Part shown: positions 17,372-26,115 of the stretch, in pieces
Layout of the letters: every line of letters begins with the position of its first letter
Position numbering within the stretch: position 1 is the stretch's first letter
From: Xylanibacter ruminicola
GTDB taxonomy: Bacteria > Bacteroidota > Bacteroidia > Bacteroidales > Bacteroidaceae
DNA: 64,000 bases
Assembly (NCBI RefSeq): GCF_900142525.1
Contig: NZ_FRBD01000001.1
Span: 205,436 to 269,435 of the forward strand
Direction: 5' to 3'
The notes under the pieces: model-generated
Told to the model about the DNA's origin: nothing
Database searches by the model: none
The model's input: only the letters and a program-made list of their open reading frames with translations
Translations under genes and position numbers: made by a program

Positions 17372-18267
17372 AGCGAGGCGCAGAGTTTTTCGTGAGTCTT
17401 ATGCATATACATATACATAGCCTGGAACACCGTTATCTCTACCAGCGGATAAACCCAGGGACAATCCAGCAGACAGGTCACGTAGATGGTGATGGCGCGG
17501 GTGTTAAACGTCAGCAGATTGGTGTACTTCATCAGCGGACGACTACCCTCCAGCAGCTTCTTTCGAATCTCCTCGCTAGGGTTCTGCTTCCAACGTACAA
17601 AGAAACTCTGGAACTGCGGTGTGCGCTGCTCCTGACTCTTACAGTAGTTGGCGTAGTTATAGTAGAAGGTGCGTGCCAGCAGGTCGCTCTTGGGCAGGGC
17701 CTCATAGGTGGCGCGCTGCTGCTTGTAGTTATCCAGTTCGCTACCCTCCTTACCCAACAGGAAGAACAGGTGAATCTGGCGATAGTAATCGGCCAGCGAA
17801 CTCTGCTTGGCGTGCAGACCGATACCGGCTATAGCACAGAGCACAAATGCCCAGAAGCTCCACTGATAGTCGGTGCCTGGAATATTCTGATACCACAAGC
17901 GCGCAATGATAGCGATATAGATACTGGTAAACCACAGGTCGCCCGAGAATCCGTCGAGCATGCGGCCTATCAGGGTTTTCTTACCTGTGATACGCGCCAT
18001 TTGTCCGTCGGTAGAGTCGCAGAAGTTTGCAAACATCAGCAGCAGCACGCCGCAGATGTTATGCATCACATCGGTGTAGTGGAACATCCATCCTGCTCCT
18101 ACACCCAAGAATATAGATACGATGGTGATGACGTTGGGGTGGATATCCAGTTTATTCCACAACAATGCAAACACCAGTCCGATGGGACGGGTGAAATGCA
18201 CATCCAACCACTCTTCAGTATCTTCCGACTTAAACGATAATTTCAATAATTCCTTAAATGTTGCCAT
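17368..18267 (-). CDS. CDP-alcohol phosphotransferase family membrane enzyme
   Basis: A 299-residue protein with about six membrane helices and an unusually long middle loop and C-terminal part. The signature starts D84-STDG-QMAR (residues 84-92), then eight residues, G101, D105. The fourth Asp, normally three residues after D105, is Gly here with Asp one position later (DGFSGD). The family joins a CDP-activated alcohol to another alcohol with release of CMP. Upstream in the same unit are a nucleotidyltransferase that could make the CDP donor and an ATP-grasp protein; downstream are HAD and DUF5686. The substrate could be an inositol-like or other polar headgroup, but nothing in the sequence fixes it. 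Confidence 0.88.
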   Translation of the reverse strand: MATFKELLKLSFKSEDTEEWLDVHFTRPIGLVFALLWNKLDIHPNVITIVSIFLGVGAGWMFHYTDVMHNICGVLLLMFANFCDSTDGQMARITGKKTLIGRMLDGFSGDLWFTSIYIAIIARLWYQNIPGTDYQWSFWAFVLCAIAGIGLHAKQSSLADYYRQIHLFFLLGKEGSELDNYKQQRATYEALPKSDLLARTFYYNYANYCKSQEQRTPQFQSFFVRWKQNPSEEIRKKLLEGSRPLMKYTNLLTFNTRAITIYVTCLLDCPWVYPLVEITVFQAMYMYMHKTHEKLCASL

Positions 18268-18289
18268 ATATTTTTATTGTAATGTCCTT

Positions 18290-18344
18290 TTAACTTCCTT
18301 TTAACTTCCCTTTACCTTCCTTTTAACTTCCCTTTAACTTCCTT
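18290..18344. repeat. Tandem repeat of 11 bases, five copies
   Basis: Five units of TTAACTTCCYT (one with TTACCTTCCTT) fill the gap between the ATP-grasp and CDP-alcohol genes. The stop codon of the ATP-grasp gene is the first triplet of the fourth unit, so the last two units encode its C-terminal residues. On the transcribed strand each unit reads AAGGRAGTTAA, a row of Shine-Dalgarno-like words in front of the next gene. Confidence 0.9.
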
Positions 18345-19120
18345 ACATCTTCCATTCCTAAGGCAGCGATTGCGTCGGCTGCCTCTTCGCGACAGCGAGA
18401 GAATGAGGGCCAGTCATTAAAATCGATGATGCTGTAAGCACCTGTTTCATCCACGATGCAATCGCCACCATACACGCTGATGCCTACTGCCTTGGCCAAC
18501 TGCTCTGTGCAGGCCTGTAACGCCTCAACCTCGAAGTGATAGTGACGTGCCGAGCCGTTGCGCTGTTCGTCGTCAAACTTCGTGTCGCCATCATCGGTTG
18601 GGTAGTAATAGCGAAAGAATCCTGTGCCAGCCACACCATAGAATTTCACCAGATCGCCAGGCACGTGGGCACTTACAGTATAGGCTGTAATGCCGCGCGC
18701 TTCAAACTCCTGTATCTTGGTCTGCAATTCGTTCTTGGTGGCAGCAAACTGAACGTCGCCTTTGCTCTGTGCAGCAGCATCGCCGCGCTTCAGCCAGTAG
18801 CCATGCACACCCTCGCGTGGTGGTATGGGCATGCCTATGCGGCGCATCATTTCCTCTAACTTGCATCGAGCACAGTTGGCTATGCCTGTCGACGAATTGA
18901 TGGCGTTCAGCGCCTTCAACTTGTCCAGCGTCTCAGGCAGTCGTCCCATCGTCATAATGCGGTCGTACTGCTCAGGAGCCTCCAGAGCCTCCTCGCTCAC
19001 CATGTCTATCTGATGTCCAGCCGCCATGAGCCGTGCGCCTACTGCCTCCAGTATCGCCTTGTCCTTCTCAACCGAATTCGGCGAGAACTTCTCTGCCCGC
19101 TGCACCAATAATATCCTCAT
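18323..19120 (-). CDS. ATP-grasp-like protein in the headgroup cluster
   Basis: A 265-residue protein from the ATG at 19120 (MRILLVQRAE). The 19 codons further upstream would overlap the preceding gene and are not protein-like. It has an N-terminal Rossmann-like part (about 1-90), then ATP-grasp features: a Lys in YWLKRGDAAAQ, a HVPGDLVKFYGV strand, and the metal-binding end DCIVDETGAYSIIDFNDWPS. ATP-grasp enzymes form amide or thioester bonds through acyl-phosphates. It lies 13 bases after the nucleotidyltransferase and before the CDP-alcohol phosphotransferase. A ligation step on a lipid headgroup, or production of the alcohol, is possible. The precise reaction is not recognisable. Confidence 0.75.
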   Translation of the reverse strand: MRILLVQRAEKFSPNSVEKDKAILEAVGARLMAAGHQIDMVSEEALEAPEQYDRIMTMGRLPETLDKLKALNAINSSTGIANCARCKLEEMMRRIGMPIPPREGVHGYWLKRGDAAAQSKGDVQFAATKNELQTKIQEFEARGITAYTVSAHVPGDLVKFYGVAGTGFFRYYYPTDDGDTKFDDEQRNGSARHYHFEVEALQACTEQLAKAVGISVYGGDCIVDETGAYSIIDFNDWPSFSRCREEAADAIAALGMEDVRKLKGS

Positions 19121-19133
19121 AACACTCACCTTC

Positions 19134-19844
19134 TCACTTTCCAAGAAAAGCCTCTGCTTTTTCAATATCGCTTGCATGGTCGATGTCCAGCACCTTCGAG
19201 AAGTTGTAAGCCTTCAGCTTCAACCCGTCGCTCACCAATGCACGCTGGAAGTTGCGCATACGGCTGTCGCCACGTTCTATGCATCGGCTCAGGGTGTCGA
19301 TACTCTTGGGCGTCAGTCCGTAGATACCGCCACTGATATACTTCGGATGATCGCAGGTGTCATAAAATCCAGTGATGTTCATATCGTCGTCAGTGCCTAC
19401 ATACAGTGGTTTCTCGTCGTCGATATAATCGGTTACGCCCATCAGTCCGTCGGCATAACCCGATTCAGCAAACTGCTGAAAAGTCTGAGCGTAGGTCTTA
19501 AACTCGTTTTCGCGGAAGATGGTGTCGACAGTAGTCAGCACAAAGGGTTCGTCCTTCAGCCATTTACTCAGCTCCCACATGCTATGCATAGAGCTGGGGG
19601 TACTCTTCACCACATATTTCAGGGGCACACGTCCTGCCTCTGAAATTTCCTTCAGATGTTCGGCCACAGCCGTCATCTGCTCATTACAAATCACACATAT
19701 TTCGCTGGCATTGTTATCCATAAACACGCGTATCAGTCGGTCTATCAACATCTCACCACCCACCTTTACCAGTGGTTTGGGCGCCGCAACACCCTCTTGT
19801 ACCAATCGCGATCCCTCGCCAGCAGCTATAATTGCATACTTCAT
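19134..19844 (-). CDS. Sugar/alcohol-phosphate nucleotidyltransferase (MobA/RfbA-like)
   Basis: A 236-residue NTP-transferase fold with the signature IIAAGEGSRL (5-14) and PKPLVKVGGEMLIDRLI (from 22). It transfers a nucleotide from NTP to a phosphorylated small molecule. As first gene of a unit with a CDP-alcohol phosphotransferase it is a good candidate to form the CDP-activated donor, as the inositol-1-phosphate cytidylyltransferase does in the archaeal/Thermotoga di-inositol-phosphate pathway. The analogy is inferred and no inositol synthase is present here. A promoter and an inverted repeat lie directly upstream. Confidence 0.85.
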   Translation of the reverse strand: MKYAIIAAGEGSRLVQEGVAAPKPLVKVGGEMLIDRLIRVFMDNNASEICVICNEQMTAVAEHLKEISEAGRVPLKYVVKSTPSSMHSMWELSKWLKDEPFVLTTVDTIFRENEFKTYAQTFQQFAESGYADGLMGVTDYIDDEKPLYVGTDDDMNITGFYDTCDHPKYISGGIYGLTPKSIDTLSRCIERGDSRMRNFQRALVSDGLKLKAYNFSKVLDIDHASDIEKAEAFLGK

Positions 19845-19895
19845 CTTTAATCAAACTAAATCATATTTCAGCATCTATTCCAAAGAAATGCGCTG

Positions 19896-19927
19896 CAAAG
19901 TTATGCATTTCTTACGAAATGCCGAAA
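19896..19927 (-). promoter_or_regulatory. Promoter of the nucleotidyltransferase cluster with inverted repeat in the spacer
   Basis: Minus strand: TTTC (19924-19927), 20 bases, TAACTTTG (19896-19903). The spacer contains GCATTTC-TTAC-GAAATGC (19905-19922), a perfect 7-bp inverted repeat lying between the two promoter boxes, where a repressor would act. No regulator gene is adjacent. Confidence 0.6.
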
Positions 19928-20013
19928 ACTATAGACACTTATTTAGGTTTTATTAGGAATATGCATTGATAAATATCATTTAATTCGGTCTACGTTCATT
20001 TATTTACTTTTTA

Positions 20014-20067
20014 TTAACATTCCACACCTACACGTCTGGCGTACCGGCAGACGGGCACAAATGTTAA
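20014..20067. other. Nested inverted repeats in a 333-base gene-free stretch (19845-20177)
   Basis: The gap between the nucleotidyltransferase and the GIN-domain gene holds the promoter above and this structure. TTAACATT (20014-20021) pairs with AATGTTAA (20060-20067), enclosing CGTCTG (20033-20038) paired with CAGACG (20048-20053). No T-run follows on either strand, so it is not a standard intrinsic terminator. It may be a terminator variant, a protein site or a structured RNA. The rest of the gap is AT-rich with no convincing gene. Confidence 0.4.
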
Positions 20068-20177
20068 AATCGAAAAATCATCAAAAATAAATGGGGAAAA
20101 GTATTGTTTTGTATTTGAATTATTCGTACGATTTGCATCGTCAAAATGAAAGAGCGCAGACAGTAGCAGCTCCACCA

Positions 20178-20957
20178 CTACTGTCCGACCTTCAAATCGT
20201 TGCTATTGATATCGCCAGAACCGCGCTTGCGCATGTCGAGACTACGCACCTGGCCCTTGAGAGTGATATCGCCTGAACCAAGGAGCTCAGCATCAACGGC
20301 ACCACAGCCACTGATAAACTCGATGTCGATATCGCCTGAGCCACGCAGCTGGAGCTGGGTACGAGCAGAGTTGATCTGACGGATGTCAAGGTCGCCTGAG
20401 CCGATGAGAGTAGCAGAGGTCTCACGAGTGTCGAGATGCTCGATATCAAGGTCGCCAGAGCCCACAAGCTCAGCATCGCAACGGTCGCACACCACATCGG
20501 TGAAACGTACATCGCCTGAGCCCTTGAGACTGATATTGAGTACGTCGGTATCAACACGGCGCTCGCTGATAAAATCGCCAGAACCGTTGAGAGTTACGCC
20601 AATCAAATCGGGCGAAGAAACATAGACGGCAACGCCCTTATCGCCACGAGAGCTGATATTAACGAAACCTATCTTGTTCTTGTTGCGAATACGGAGTGTA
20701 CCGTTATCAACTTCAGTCAGAATATTATTGATATACTCAGCGTTAGGACCTTTCACGCGGACAGAGAACGAATCAGACTGGAGATAATAGACGGTGGGCG
20801 AACCTATGACATCGACACGCTCGAAACCGCTGATGTTACGAGTTTGGGTTTCAAGAGTTGAATTATCGGATGTAAAGTTGACCTTTAAGCCACTAGTACT
20901 GCAAGAGCAAAGGGCCATGGCCACAACGGCACACAACGGAAGAAAAAACTTATTCAT
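20178..20957 (-). CDS. DUF2807 (head GIN domain) lipoprotein
   Basis: A 259-residue protein from the ATG at 20957; another ATG three codons upstream is possible. The N terminus is a lipoprotein signal (FLPLCAVVAMALCSCS) with two candidate Cys. The mature part is a beta-solenoid with the motif GSGD recurring about every 18-22 residues (NGSGDF, KGSGDV, VGSGDL, IGSGDL, RGSGDI, LGSGDI, RGSGDI), typical of DUF2807. It is probably anchored in the envelope and its role is unknown. It is followed by the 333-base gap and preceded by the sensor kinase gene 84 bases upstream. Confidence 0.85.
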   Translation of the reverse strand: MNKFFLPLCAVVAMALCSCSTSGLKVNFTSDNSTLETQTRNISGFERVDVIGSPTVYYLQSDSFSVRVKGPNAEYINNILTEVDNGTLRIRNKNKIGFVNISSRGDKGVAVYVSSPDLIGVTLNGSGDFISERRVDTDVLNISLKGSGDVRFTDVVCDRCDAELVGSGDLDIEHLDTRETSATLIGSGDLDIRQINSARTQLQLRGSGDIDIEFISGCGAVDAELLGSGDITLKGQVRSLDMRKRGSGDINSNDLKVGQ

Positions 20958-21041
20958 ACTAAACATTACACTTTAAAAATTAAACATTTCTATCCGTTTG
21001 ACGGGACGAAAGGCCAAGAAGTTGCAAACTGCTGAAAAAAA

Positions 21042-22292
21042 TCATCGCATGGGGATTTCGACCCAGAAACGCGAGCCCTCGCCAAGGATAGAATCAACGC
21101 CAATAGCACCACCCAGGCTCTCAGCATGACTCTTGGCCACAGAAAGACCAAGGCCAGTACCAGGGACATACTCGTCGACCTTGAAGAAACGCTCGAAGAT
21201 ACGCTGCTGGTCGGCCTCGGAGATACCCTTACCAGTATCGAGCACCCACAGCATGAGCTTGTCGCCCTGTGGCAAATCGAAGCCTAAGGTGATAGAGCCA
21301 TGATCGGTGAACTTGACGGCGTTCTGAACGAGGTTGCTGATAATCTCCTTGACCTTGCCAATATCGGTGGTAACCATCAGCTCTGTAATAGGGAACTGAG
21401 TGGCCAAGATAACTTGCGACGGATCGACCATACCTGAGAACGAGTCGACCACCTGACGAAGCACAGGCACAAGGTCGACCTGCTGCTTGACAAGGCTCTT
21501 GGCCTCGGCCTCAACCTTAGACATGCTAACCAGGCCGTCGATGATATTCAGCAACTTGTGATTGTTCTTCTGTATCTCGGCTATAATCTGATTACGATCG
21601 GCATCGTTGTCGATAACGGGCAGCAGATCAGAGAAGCCCACGATGGCATTAAGCGGCGTACGGATTTCATGACCCATGTTGGCCAGGAAGGCAGTTTTAA
21701 GGCGATCGCTCTCTTCAGCCTTGTTACGGGCAGCAATCAGCGAAGCCTCCATCTCCTTCTGGGCATCGATACGGATAGAGGTGCCTACGATACGCGAAGG
21801 ATTACCCTCTTCATCACGGGCAGCGATGGTGCCAAAGCTCTCCTCCCAATAGGTCAACCCCGACTTACCAGTCATGACACGATAGACCTCATGATATGAC
21901 AGGCTATTGCCATCGCAAATCTTTTCGAGCGCTGCACGCACACGCTGAGCATCGTTCTTTTCAATGAGATCGAACAGCTGCTCGAGAGGAACCTCAGGAA
22001 TAGCCACTAAATCGCCCTTATCCTCGCGAAAATCAGCATCGACAGCTATGCGGCGACTCTTACAGTCGATATGCCACGTACAGAGATGCATGGCCTTGAG
22101 CACAAAATCGTATTCTATGCTACTCTGCTTAACCTTATCAAGGTCAGTAAGTTCGCGCTTAAGACGGCTGCCCATGCGCTGCTGGACTATCATCATGATG
22201 ATAAGCACAAGGAGCGCCACGATGCCGGCAGCCCACAGCATCGGGACGAGATATGTATTCTCTGTTTGGGTATAGAGTAGCAAACTATACAT
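21042..22292 (-). CDS. PAS-domain sensor histidine kinase
   Basis: A 416-residue protein with one N-terminal membrane helix (about 15-37), a PAS domain (about 57-180, ending in the PAC-like RIVGTSIRID), HisKA with H208 in GHEIRTPLN, and HATPase with N box VQNAVKFT, G1 DTGKGI and G2 GTGLGL. It is a complete autokinase and an orphan, with no response regulator nearby. It sits upstream of the GIN-domain lipoprotein on the same strand. A -7 box TACTTTTG (22313-22320) lies just upstream. Confidence 0.93.
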   Translation of the reverse strand: MYSLLLYTQTENTYLVPMLWAAGIVALLVLIIMMIVQQRMGSRLKRELTDLDKVKQSSIEYDFVLKAMHLCTWHIDCKSRRIAVDADFREDKGDLVAIPEVPLEQLFDLIEKNDAQRVRAALEKICDGNSLSYHEVYRVMTGKSGLTYWEESFGTIAARDEEGNPSRIVGTSIRIDAQKEMEASLIAARNKAEESDRLKTAFLANMGHEIRTPLNAIVGFSDLLPVIDNDADRNQIIAEIQKNNHKLLNIIDGLVSMSKVEAEAKSLVKQQVDLVPVLRQVVDSFSGMVDPSQVILATQFPITELMVTTDIGKVKEIISNLVQNAVKFTDHGSITLGFDLPQGDKLMLWVLDTGKGISEADQQRIFERFFKVDEYVPGTGLGLSVAKSHAESLGGAIGVDSILGEGSRFWVEIPMR

Positions 22293-22425
22293 AGGTTCGT
22301 AATTTCAATGGGCAAAAGTAAGTATTTTATTTGGAAAAACCACATTTTTTGGTCGTTTTTTCATAAAAACAAAGTTTTTTTGTTAGATTAACAGTAAAAA
22401 AGAGTGTTTTTAAGTGGATTTACAT

Positions 22426-22433
22426 TAACTTTG
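22426..22433 (+). promoter_or_regulatory. -7 box (TAACTTTG) of the RNA methyltransferase operon
   Basis: TAACTTTG on the plus strand, 20 bases before the ATG at 22454, with only a weak -33 (GTTT near 22406). The 161-base gap also holds the divergent promoter of the sensor kinase. Confidence 0.55.
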
Positions 22434-22453
22434 CACCCTGTAAACTAAATGTA

Positions 22454-23956
22454 ATGGAACAAAAGTACGAATTAATTGCCAAAACGTTCATGGGACTGGA
22501 ACCTGTGCTGGCAAAAGAGTTGGCCCAATTGGGGGCAAGTGATGTAGAGATCGGTAGACGAATGGTATCGTTTACGGGTGATAAGGAAATGATGTATCGT
22601 GCAAACTTTCAGTTGCACACGGCTATCAGAATTCTGAAGCCTATACACCATTTCAAAGCTAGAAGCGCTGATGATGTTTATGAAGAAATCAAGAAGATTG
22701 ACTGGACTGAGTATCTGGGCACCGACAAGACGTTTACCGTCGACTCGGTAGTGTTCAGCGAAGAGTTCCGCCACTCTAAGTTTGTATCATACAAGGTAAA
22801 GGATGCGATTGTTGACCAATTCCGCGAGAAGACAGGCAAGCGCCCCAACATATCGATTAGCAACCCTGACATCCGACTGAATATGCACATTGCCGACGAC
22901 AAGTGTACACTGAGTCTGGACTCGAGCGGCGAGAGCCTGCACCGTCGCGGCTATCGCCAGGAGAGCGTAGAGGCCCCACTGAACGAGGTGCTGGCAGCTG
23001 GCATGATACTGCTTTCAGGATGGCAGTGCGACACTGACTTTATCGACCCTATGTGCGGCAGCGGCACACTGCTGATTGAGGCTGCACTGATAGCCAAGAA
23101 CATGGCTCCAGGACTATTCCGCAAGGAGTTTGCATTCGAGAAGTGGCCAGACTTTGACGCCGACCTCTTCGACGAGATATACAACGACGAGAGTCTGGAG
23201 CGCGAGTTCAATCACAAGATTTATGGCTACGACATCGACATGAAGGCTGTGAACACAGCCCGCATGAACGTGAAGGCCGCTGGACTGAGCGACATTATCA
23301 CCATTGAGCAGCAGGACTTCAAGAACTTTACACAGCCTGCCAATAAGAGCATTATCATATCGAACCCACCTTACGGCGAGCGCATTTCTACGCCCGACCT
23401 ATTGGGAACATATAAGATGATAGGCGAGCGACTGAAGCACCAGTTTAAGGGCAACGACGCCTGGATACTGAGCTATCGCGAGGAGTGCTTTGACCAGATA
23501 GGATTGAAGCCCAGCATCAAGATCCCTCTGTACAACGGATCGCTGGAGTGCGAATTCCGCAAGTACCAGATGTTTGACGGCAAGCTGAAGGACTTCCGTT
23601 CAGAGGGTGGCGTAGTAAAGACCGAAGAGGAGAAACGCCAAATGGCCGAGAAGCACCGCTTTAAGAAAGAGCGCGAATTCAAGAAGCGTCTGGAAGAGAA
23701 AGAGGAGAACGAAGAGGCCGACATACTGAACTTTACCTTCCACCGTCACGACCTGAGCAAGAACCGTGGTGGTCACGAGAGCTTTGACCGCAGCGGCAAG
23801 GAGCGCAGAGAGCGCAAGGAGTTTAACAAAGACCGCAAGGACTTTGGCGGCAAGGACCGTAAGGATCGCAAGGACTTTAAGCGCGGCGGCAAGAGAGAGT
23901 TCGGCAAGAAGGACTTTGGAGGAAAGAAAAGGAGATTCGACGATGATGAAGATTAA
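22454..23956 (+). CDS. THUMP-domain class I RNA methyltransferase (RlmL-N/Trm-G10-like)
   Basis: A 500-residue protein with an N-terminal ferredoxin-like/THUMP region (about 1-165), and a Rossmann methyltransferase with SAM motif DPMCGSG (198-204) and catalytic NPPYGERI (304-311). The family (COG0116) makes N2-methylguanosine in 23S rRNA or similar RNA. The last 110 residues form a low-complexity tail rich in Lys, Arg, Asp and Glu with KDRKDF and RKEF repeats, probably a disordered RNA-binding extension. The end overlaps the peptidase start by 14 bases. Confidence 0.9.
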   Translation: MEQKYELIAKTFMGLEPVLAKELAQLGASDVEIGRRMVSFTGDKEMMYRANFQLHTAIRILKPIHHFKARSADDVYEEIKKIDWTEYLGTDKTFTVDSVVFSEEFRHSKFVSYKVKDAIVDQFREKTGKRPNISISNPDIRLNMHIADDKCTLSLDSSGESLHRRGYRQESVEAPLNEVLAAGMILLSGWQCDTDFIDPMCGSGTLLIEAALIAKNMAPGLFRKEFAFEKWPDFDADLFDEIYNDESLEREFNHKIYGYDIDMKAVNTARMNVKAAGLSDIITIEQQDFKNFTQPANKSIIISNPPYGERISTPDLLGTYKMIGERLKHQFKGNDAWILSYREECFDQIGLKPSIKIPLYNGSLECEFRKYQMFDGKLKDFRSEGGVVKTEEEKRQMAEKHRFKKEREFKKRLEEKEENEEADILNFTFHRHDLSKNRGGHESFDRSGKERRERKEFNKDRKDFGGKDRKDRKDFKRGGKREFGKKDFGGKKRRFDDDED

Positions 23957-26111
23957 ATATTTGCTCATAGCACTATTCGCTATTCACTGTTCATTATTCA
24001 CTCCTATGAGCGCTCAGGATAAGAAACTATTTACATTAGAAGACCTGAACTTTGGCGGAACAAACTACGCCAACCTGCGACCACAGAACATGTGGCTGAC
24101 ATGGTGGGGCGAGAAGCTGATAGAGACCGACGTGGAAGAGTGCAAGGTGATAGACACCAAGACTGGCAAGAAGAAACGTCTGTTTACACTCGACGACATC
24201 AACAAGTGGGCTGGTAGCAACGACGACAGATACGTGCGCCACCTGATGAATGCCACATTCCCCTACCCTGACAAGCCCATCGTGGCTGTGGGTAACCGCA
24301 AGGCATTCGTTCTGATTGACTTCGAGCAGAAGAAGATAGTATGGCAGGACAGCATATCGGGCCAGCAGGCCAACGACTGGAACCCCATATCGCGCGCCAC
24401 AGCCTGGGTGGAGGATCATCAGCTGTACGTGGCCGACGGCAACGGCGTGAAGCACCAGATTTCGAAAGACGGAAGTCGCGAGATAGTATACGGCCAGAGC
24501 GTGCATCGTAATGAGTTTGGTATCAACAAAGGTACTTTCTGGAGTCCTAAGGGCAACCTTCTGGCTTTCTATCGCATGGACCAGAACATGGTGACCGACT
24601 ATCCTCAGGTAGACATCTTCCCTCGTACAGCCAGATACGAGCCCGACAAATATCCTATGGCAGGTATGACCAGCCACAAGGTAACAGTGGGCGTGTTCGA
24701 TGTAAAGACTGGCAAGACCATCTATCTGCAGGCTGGCGACCCAACCGACCGCTACTTTACCAACATAGCCTGGAGCCCAGACGAGAAGACCATCTACATG
24801 TTTGAGCTGAACCGCAAGCAGAACGACTGTCGGCTGGTATCGTACGATGCAGCAACAGGTAAGAAGATAGCCGAACTGTATCGTGAGACATCGGATAAAT
24901 ATGTAGAGCCACAGAACCCCATACAGTTCCTGCCTTGGGACAGCACTAAGTTTGTAATGCAGAGTCAGAAGGACGGTTATAACCACCTGTACCTCTTTGA
25001 TATAAACGGTAAAGAGCTGAAGCAGATTACCAGCGGCAAGTGGGTAGTGATGGACTTGGTGGGCTTTAACACCAAGAAAAAGAGCATACTCTACACCAGC
25101 AACGAGATACACCCAACGAACAGCAATCTGTGGACCGTTGAGGTGAAGAGCGGCGAGCGCCACCTATTAGGGCAAGGCATCGGTGTGATTCAGAGCGCCC
25201 AGTCATCGGCAACAGGCCAGCGAGTAGCCCTGAAGTTCTCGTCGTACAACAAGCCACGCGTGATTGACGTGATTAACACCAATAGCTGGGCCAAGGTAAC
25301 CAATCTGCTGGAGGCTGGAGATCCATGGAAGGACTATCAGCAACCCATCTACACCAACGGCTACATCACAGCTGCCGACGGCAAGACCGACCTGTACTTC
25401 AGAATGGTGAAGCCACACGACTTCGACCCCAACAAGAAATACCCAACCGTAGTGTATGTATATGGTGGACCTCACGCCCATAATGTAGATGCATCGTGGC
25501 ACTATGCCAGCCGTTCGTGGGAGACCTATATGGCTCAGAAGGGCTACATCGTGTTTATTCTAGACAACCGCGGCTCAGAGAATCGCGGTCGCGACTTTGA
25601 GCAGGCAACATTCCATCAGCTAGGACAGATAGAGATGCAAGACCAGATGAAGGGTGTGGAGTATCTGAGCAAGCAGCCATACGTGGATATGAACCGACTG
25701 GGAGTTCACGGATGGAGCTTTGGCGGATTTATGACTATCTCGCTGATGACCAACTATCCTGACGTGTTTAAGGTAGGCGTGGCTGGTGGTCCCGTTATCG
25801 ACTGGAAGTGGTACGAGGTGATGTATGGCGAGCGCTATATGGGCACCCCACAGGATAACCCAGAAGGCTACGCCAAGTGCAGCCTCATCAGCAAGGCCAA
25901 GAACCTGAAGGGAAAGCTGCAGATTATCACCGGCTATAATGACAACACAGTGGTACCACAGCATTGCTTGTCGTTCCTTGATGCTTGCGTGAAGGCAGGC
26001 ACACAGCCCGACTTCTTTGCCTACCCAGGCGAGGAGCACAACATGCGTGGACACGCCAGCGTACATCTGCACGAACGTATCACACAATATTTCGAAGATT
26101 ATTTAAAATAA
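23943..26111 (+). CDS. S9 prolyl oligopeptidase family, DPP-IV-like peptidase
   Basis: A 722-residue protein from ATGATG at 23943, with AGGAG about 10 bases upstream. The frame stays open 59 codons upstream inside the methyltransferase tail, but that stretch is a shadow. The signal peptide ends at PMSAQ (about 25). A beta-propeller N-terminal domain (about 40-480) is followed by an alpha/beta hydrolase with S592 in GWSFGG, D667 in NDNTV and H699 in EEHN, and the spacing fits DPP IV. It cleaves X-Pro or similar dipeptides from peptides in the periplasm. Part of the signal peptide (AIHCSLFTP) is encoded by ATTCACT-like heptad repeats at 23979-24002. Confidence 0.92.
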   Translation: MMKIKYLLIALFAIHCSLFTPMSAQDKKLFTLEDLNFGGTNYANLRPQNMWLTWWGEKLIETDVEECKVIDTKTGKKKRLFTLDDINKWAGSNDDRYVRHLMNATFPYPDKPIVAVGNRKAFVLIDFEQKKIVWQDSISGQQANDWNPISRATAWVEDHQLYVADGNGVKHQISKDGSREIVYGQSVHRNEFGINKGTFWSPKGNLLAFYRMDQNMVTDYPQVDIFPRTARYEPDKYPMAGMTSHKVTVGVFDVKTGKTIYLQAGDPTDRYFTNIAWSPDEKTIYMFELNRKQNDCRLVSYDAATGKKIAELYRETSDKYVEPQNPIQFLPWDSTKFVMQSQKDGYNHLYLFDINGKELKQITSGKWVVMDLVGFNTKKKSILYTSNEIHPTNSNLWTVEVKSGERHLLGQGIGVIQSAQSSATGQRVALKFSSYNKPRVIDVINTNSWAKVTNLLEAGDPWKDYQQPIYTNGYITAADGKTDLYFRMVKPHDFDPNKKYPTVVYVYGGPHAHNVDASWHYASRSWETYMAQKGYIVFILDNRGSENRGRDFEQATFHQLGQIEMQDQMKGVEYLSKQPYVDMNRLGVHGWSFGGFMTISLMTNYPDVFKVGVAGGPVIDWKWYEVMYGERYMGTPQDNPEGYAKCSLISKAKNLKGKLQIITGYNDNTVVPQHCLSFLDACVKAGTQPDFFAYPGEEHNMRGHASVHLHERITQYFEDYLK

Positions 26112-26115
26112 CTAT

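Noticed and set aside
20014..20067. Standard intrinsic terminator of the GIN-domain gene
   Set aside because: Good stems, but no T-run on either strand and too far (110 bases or more) from the stop. Kept as an unexplained structure.
23766..23942. N-terminal extension of the DPP-IV-like gene into the methyltransferase tail
   Set aside because: Ala/Arg/Ser-rich translation produced by the repetitive tail in another frame. The signal peptide begins at 23943.
24036..25163. A 375-codon open frame opposite the DPP-IV-like gene
   Set aside because: Shadow frame. The sense frame carries the peptidase propeller.
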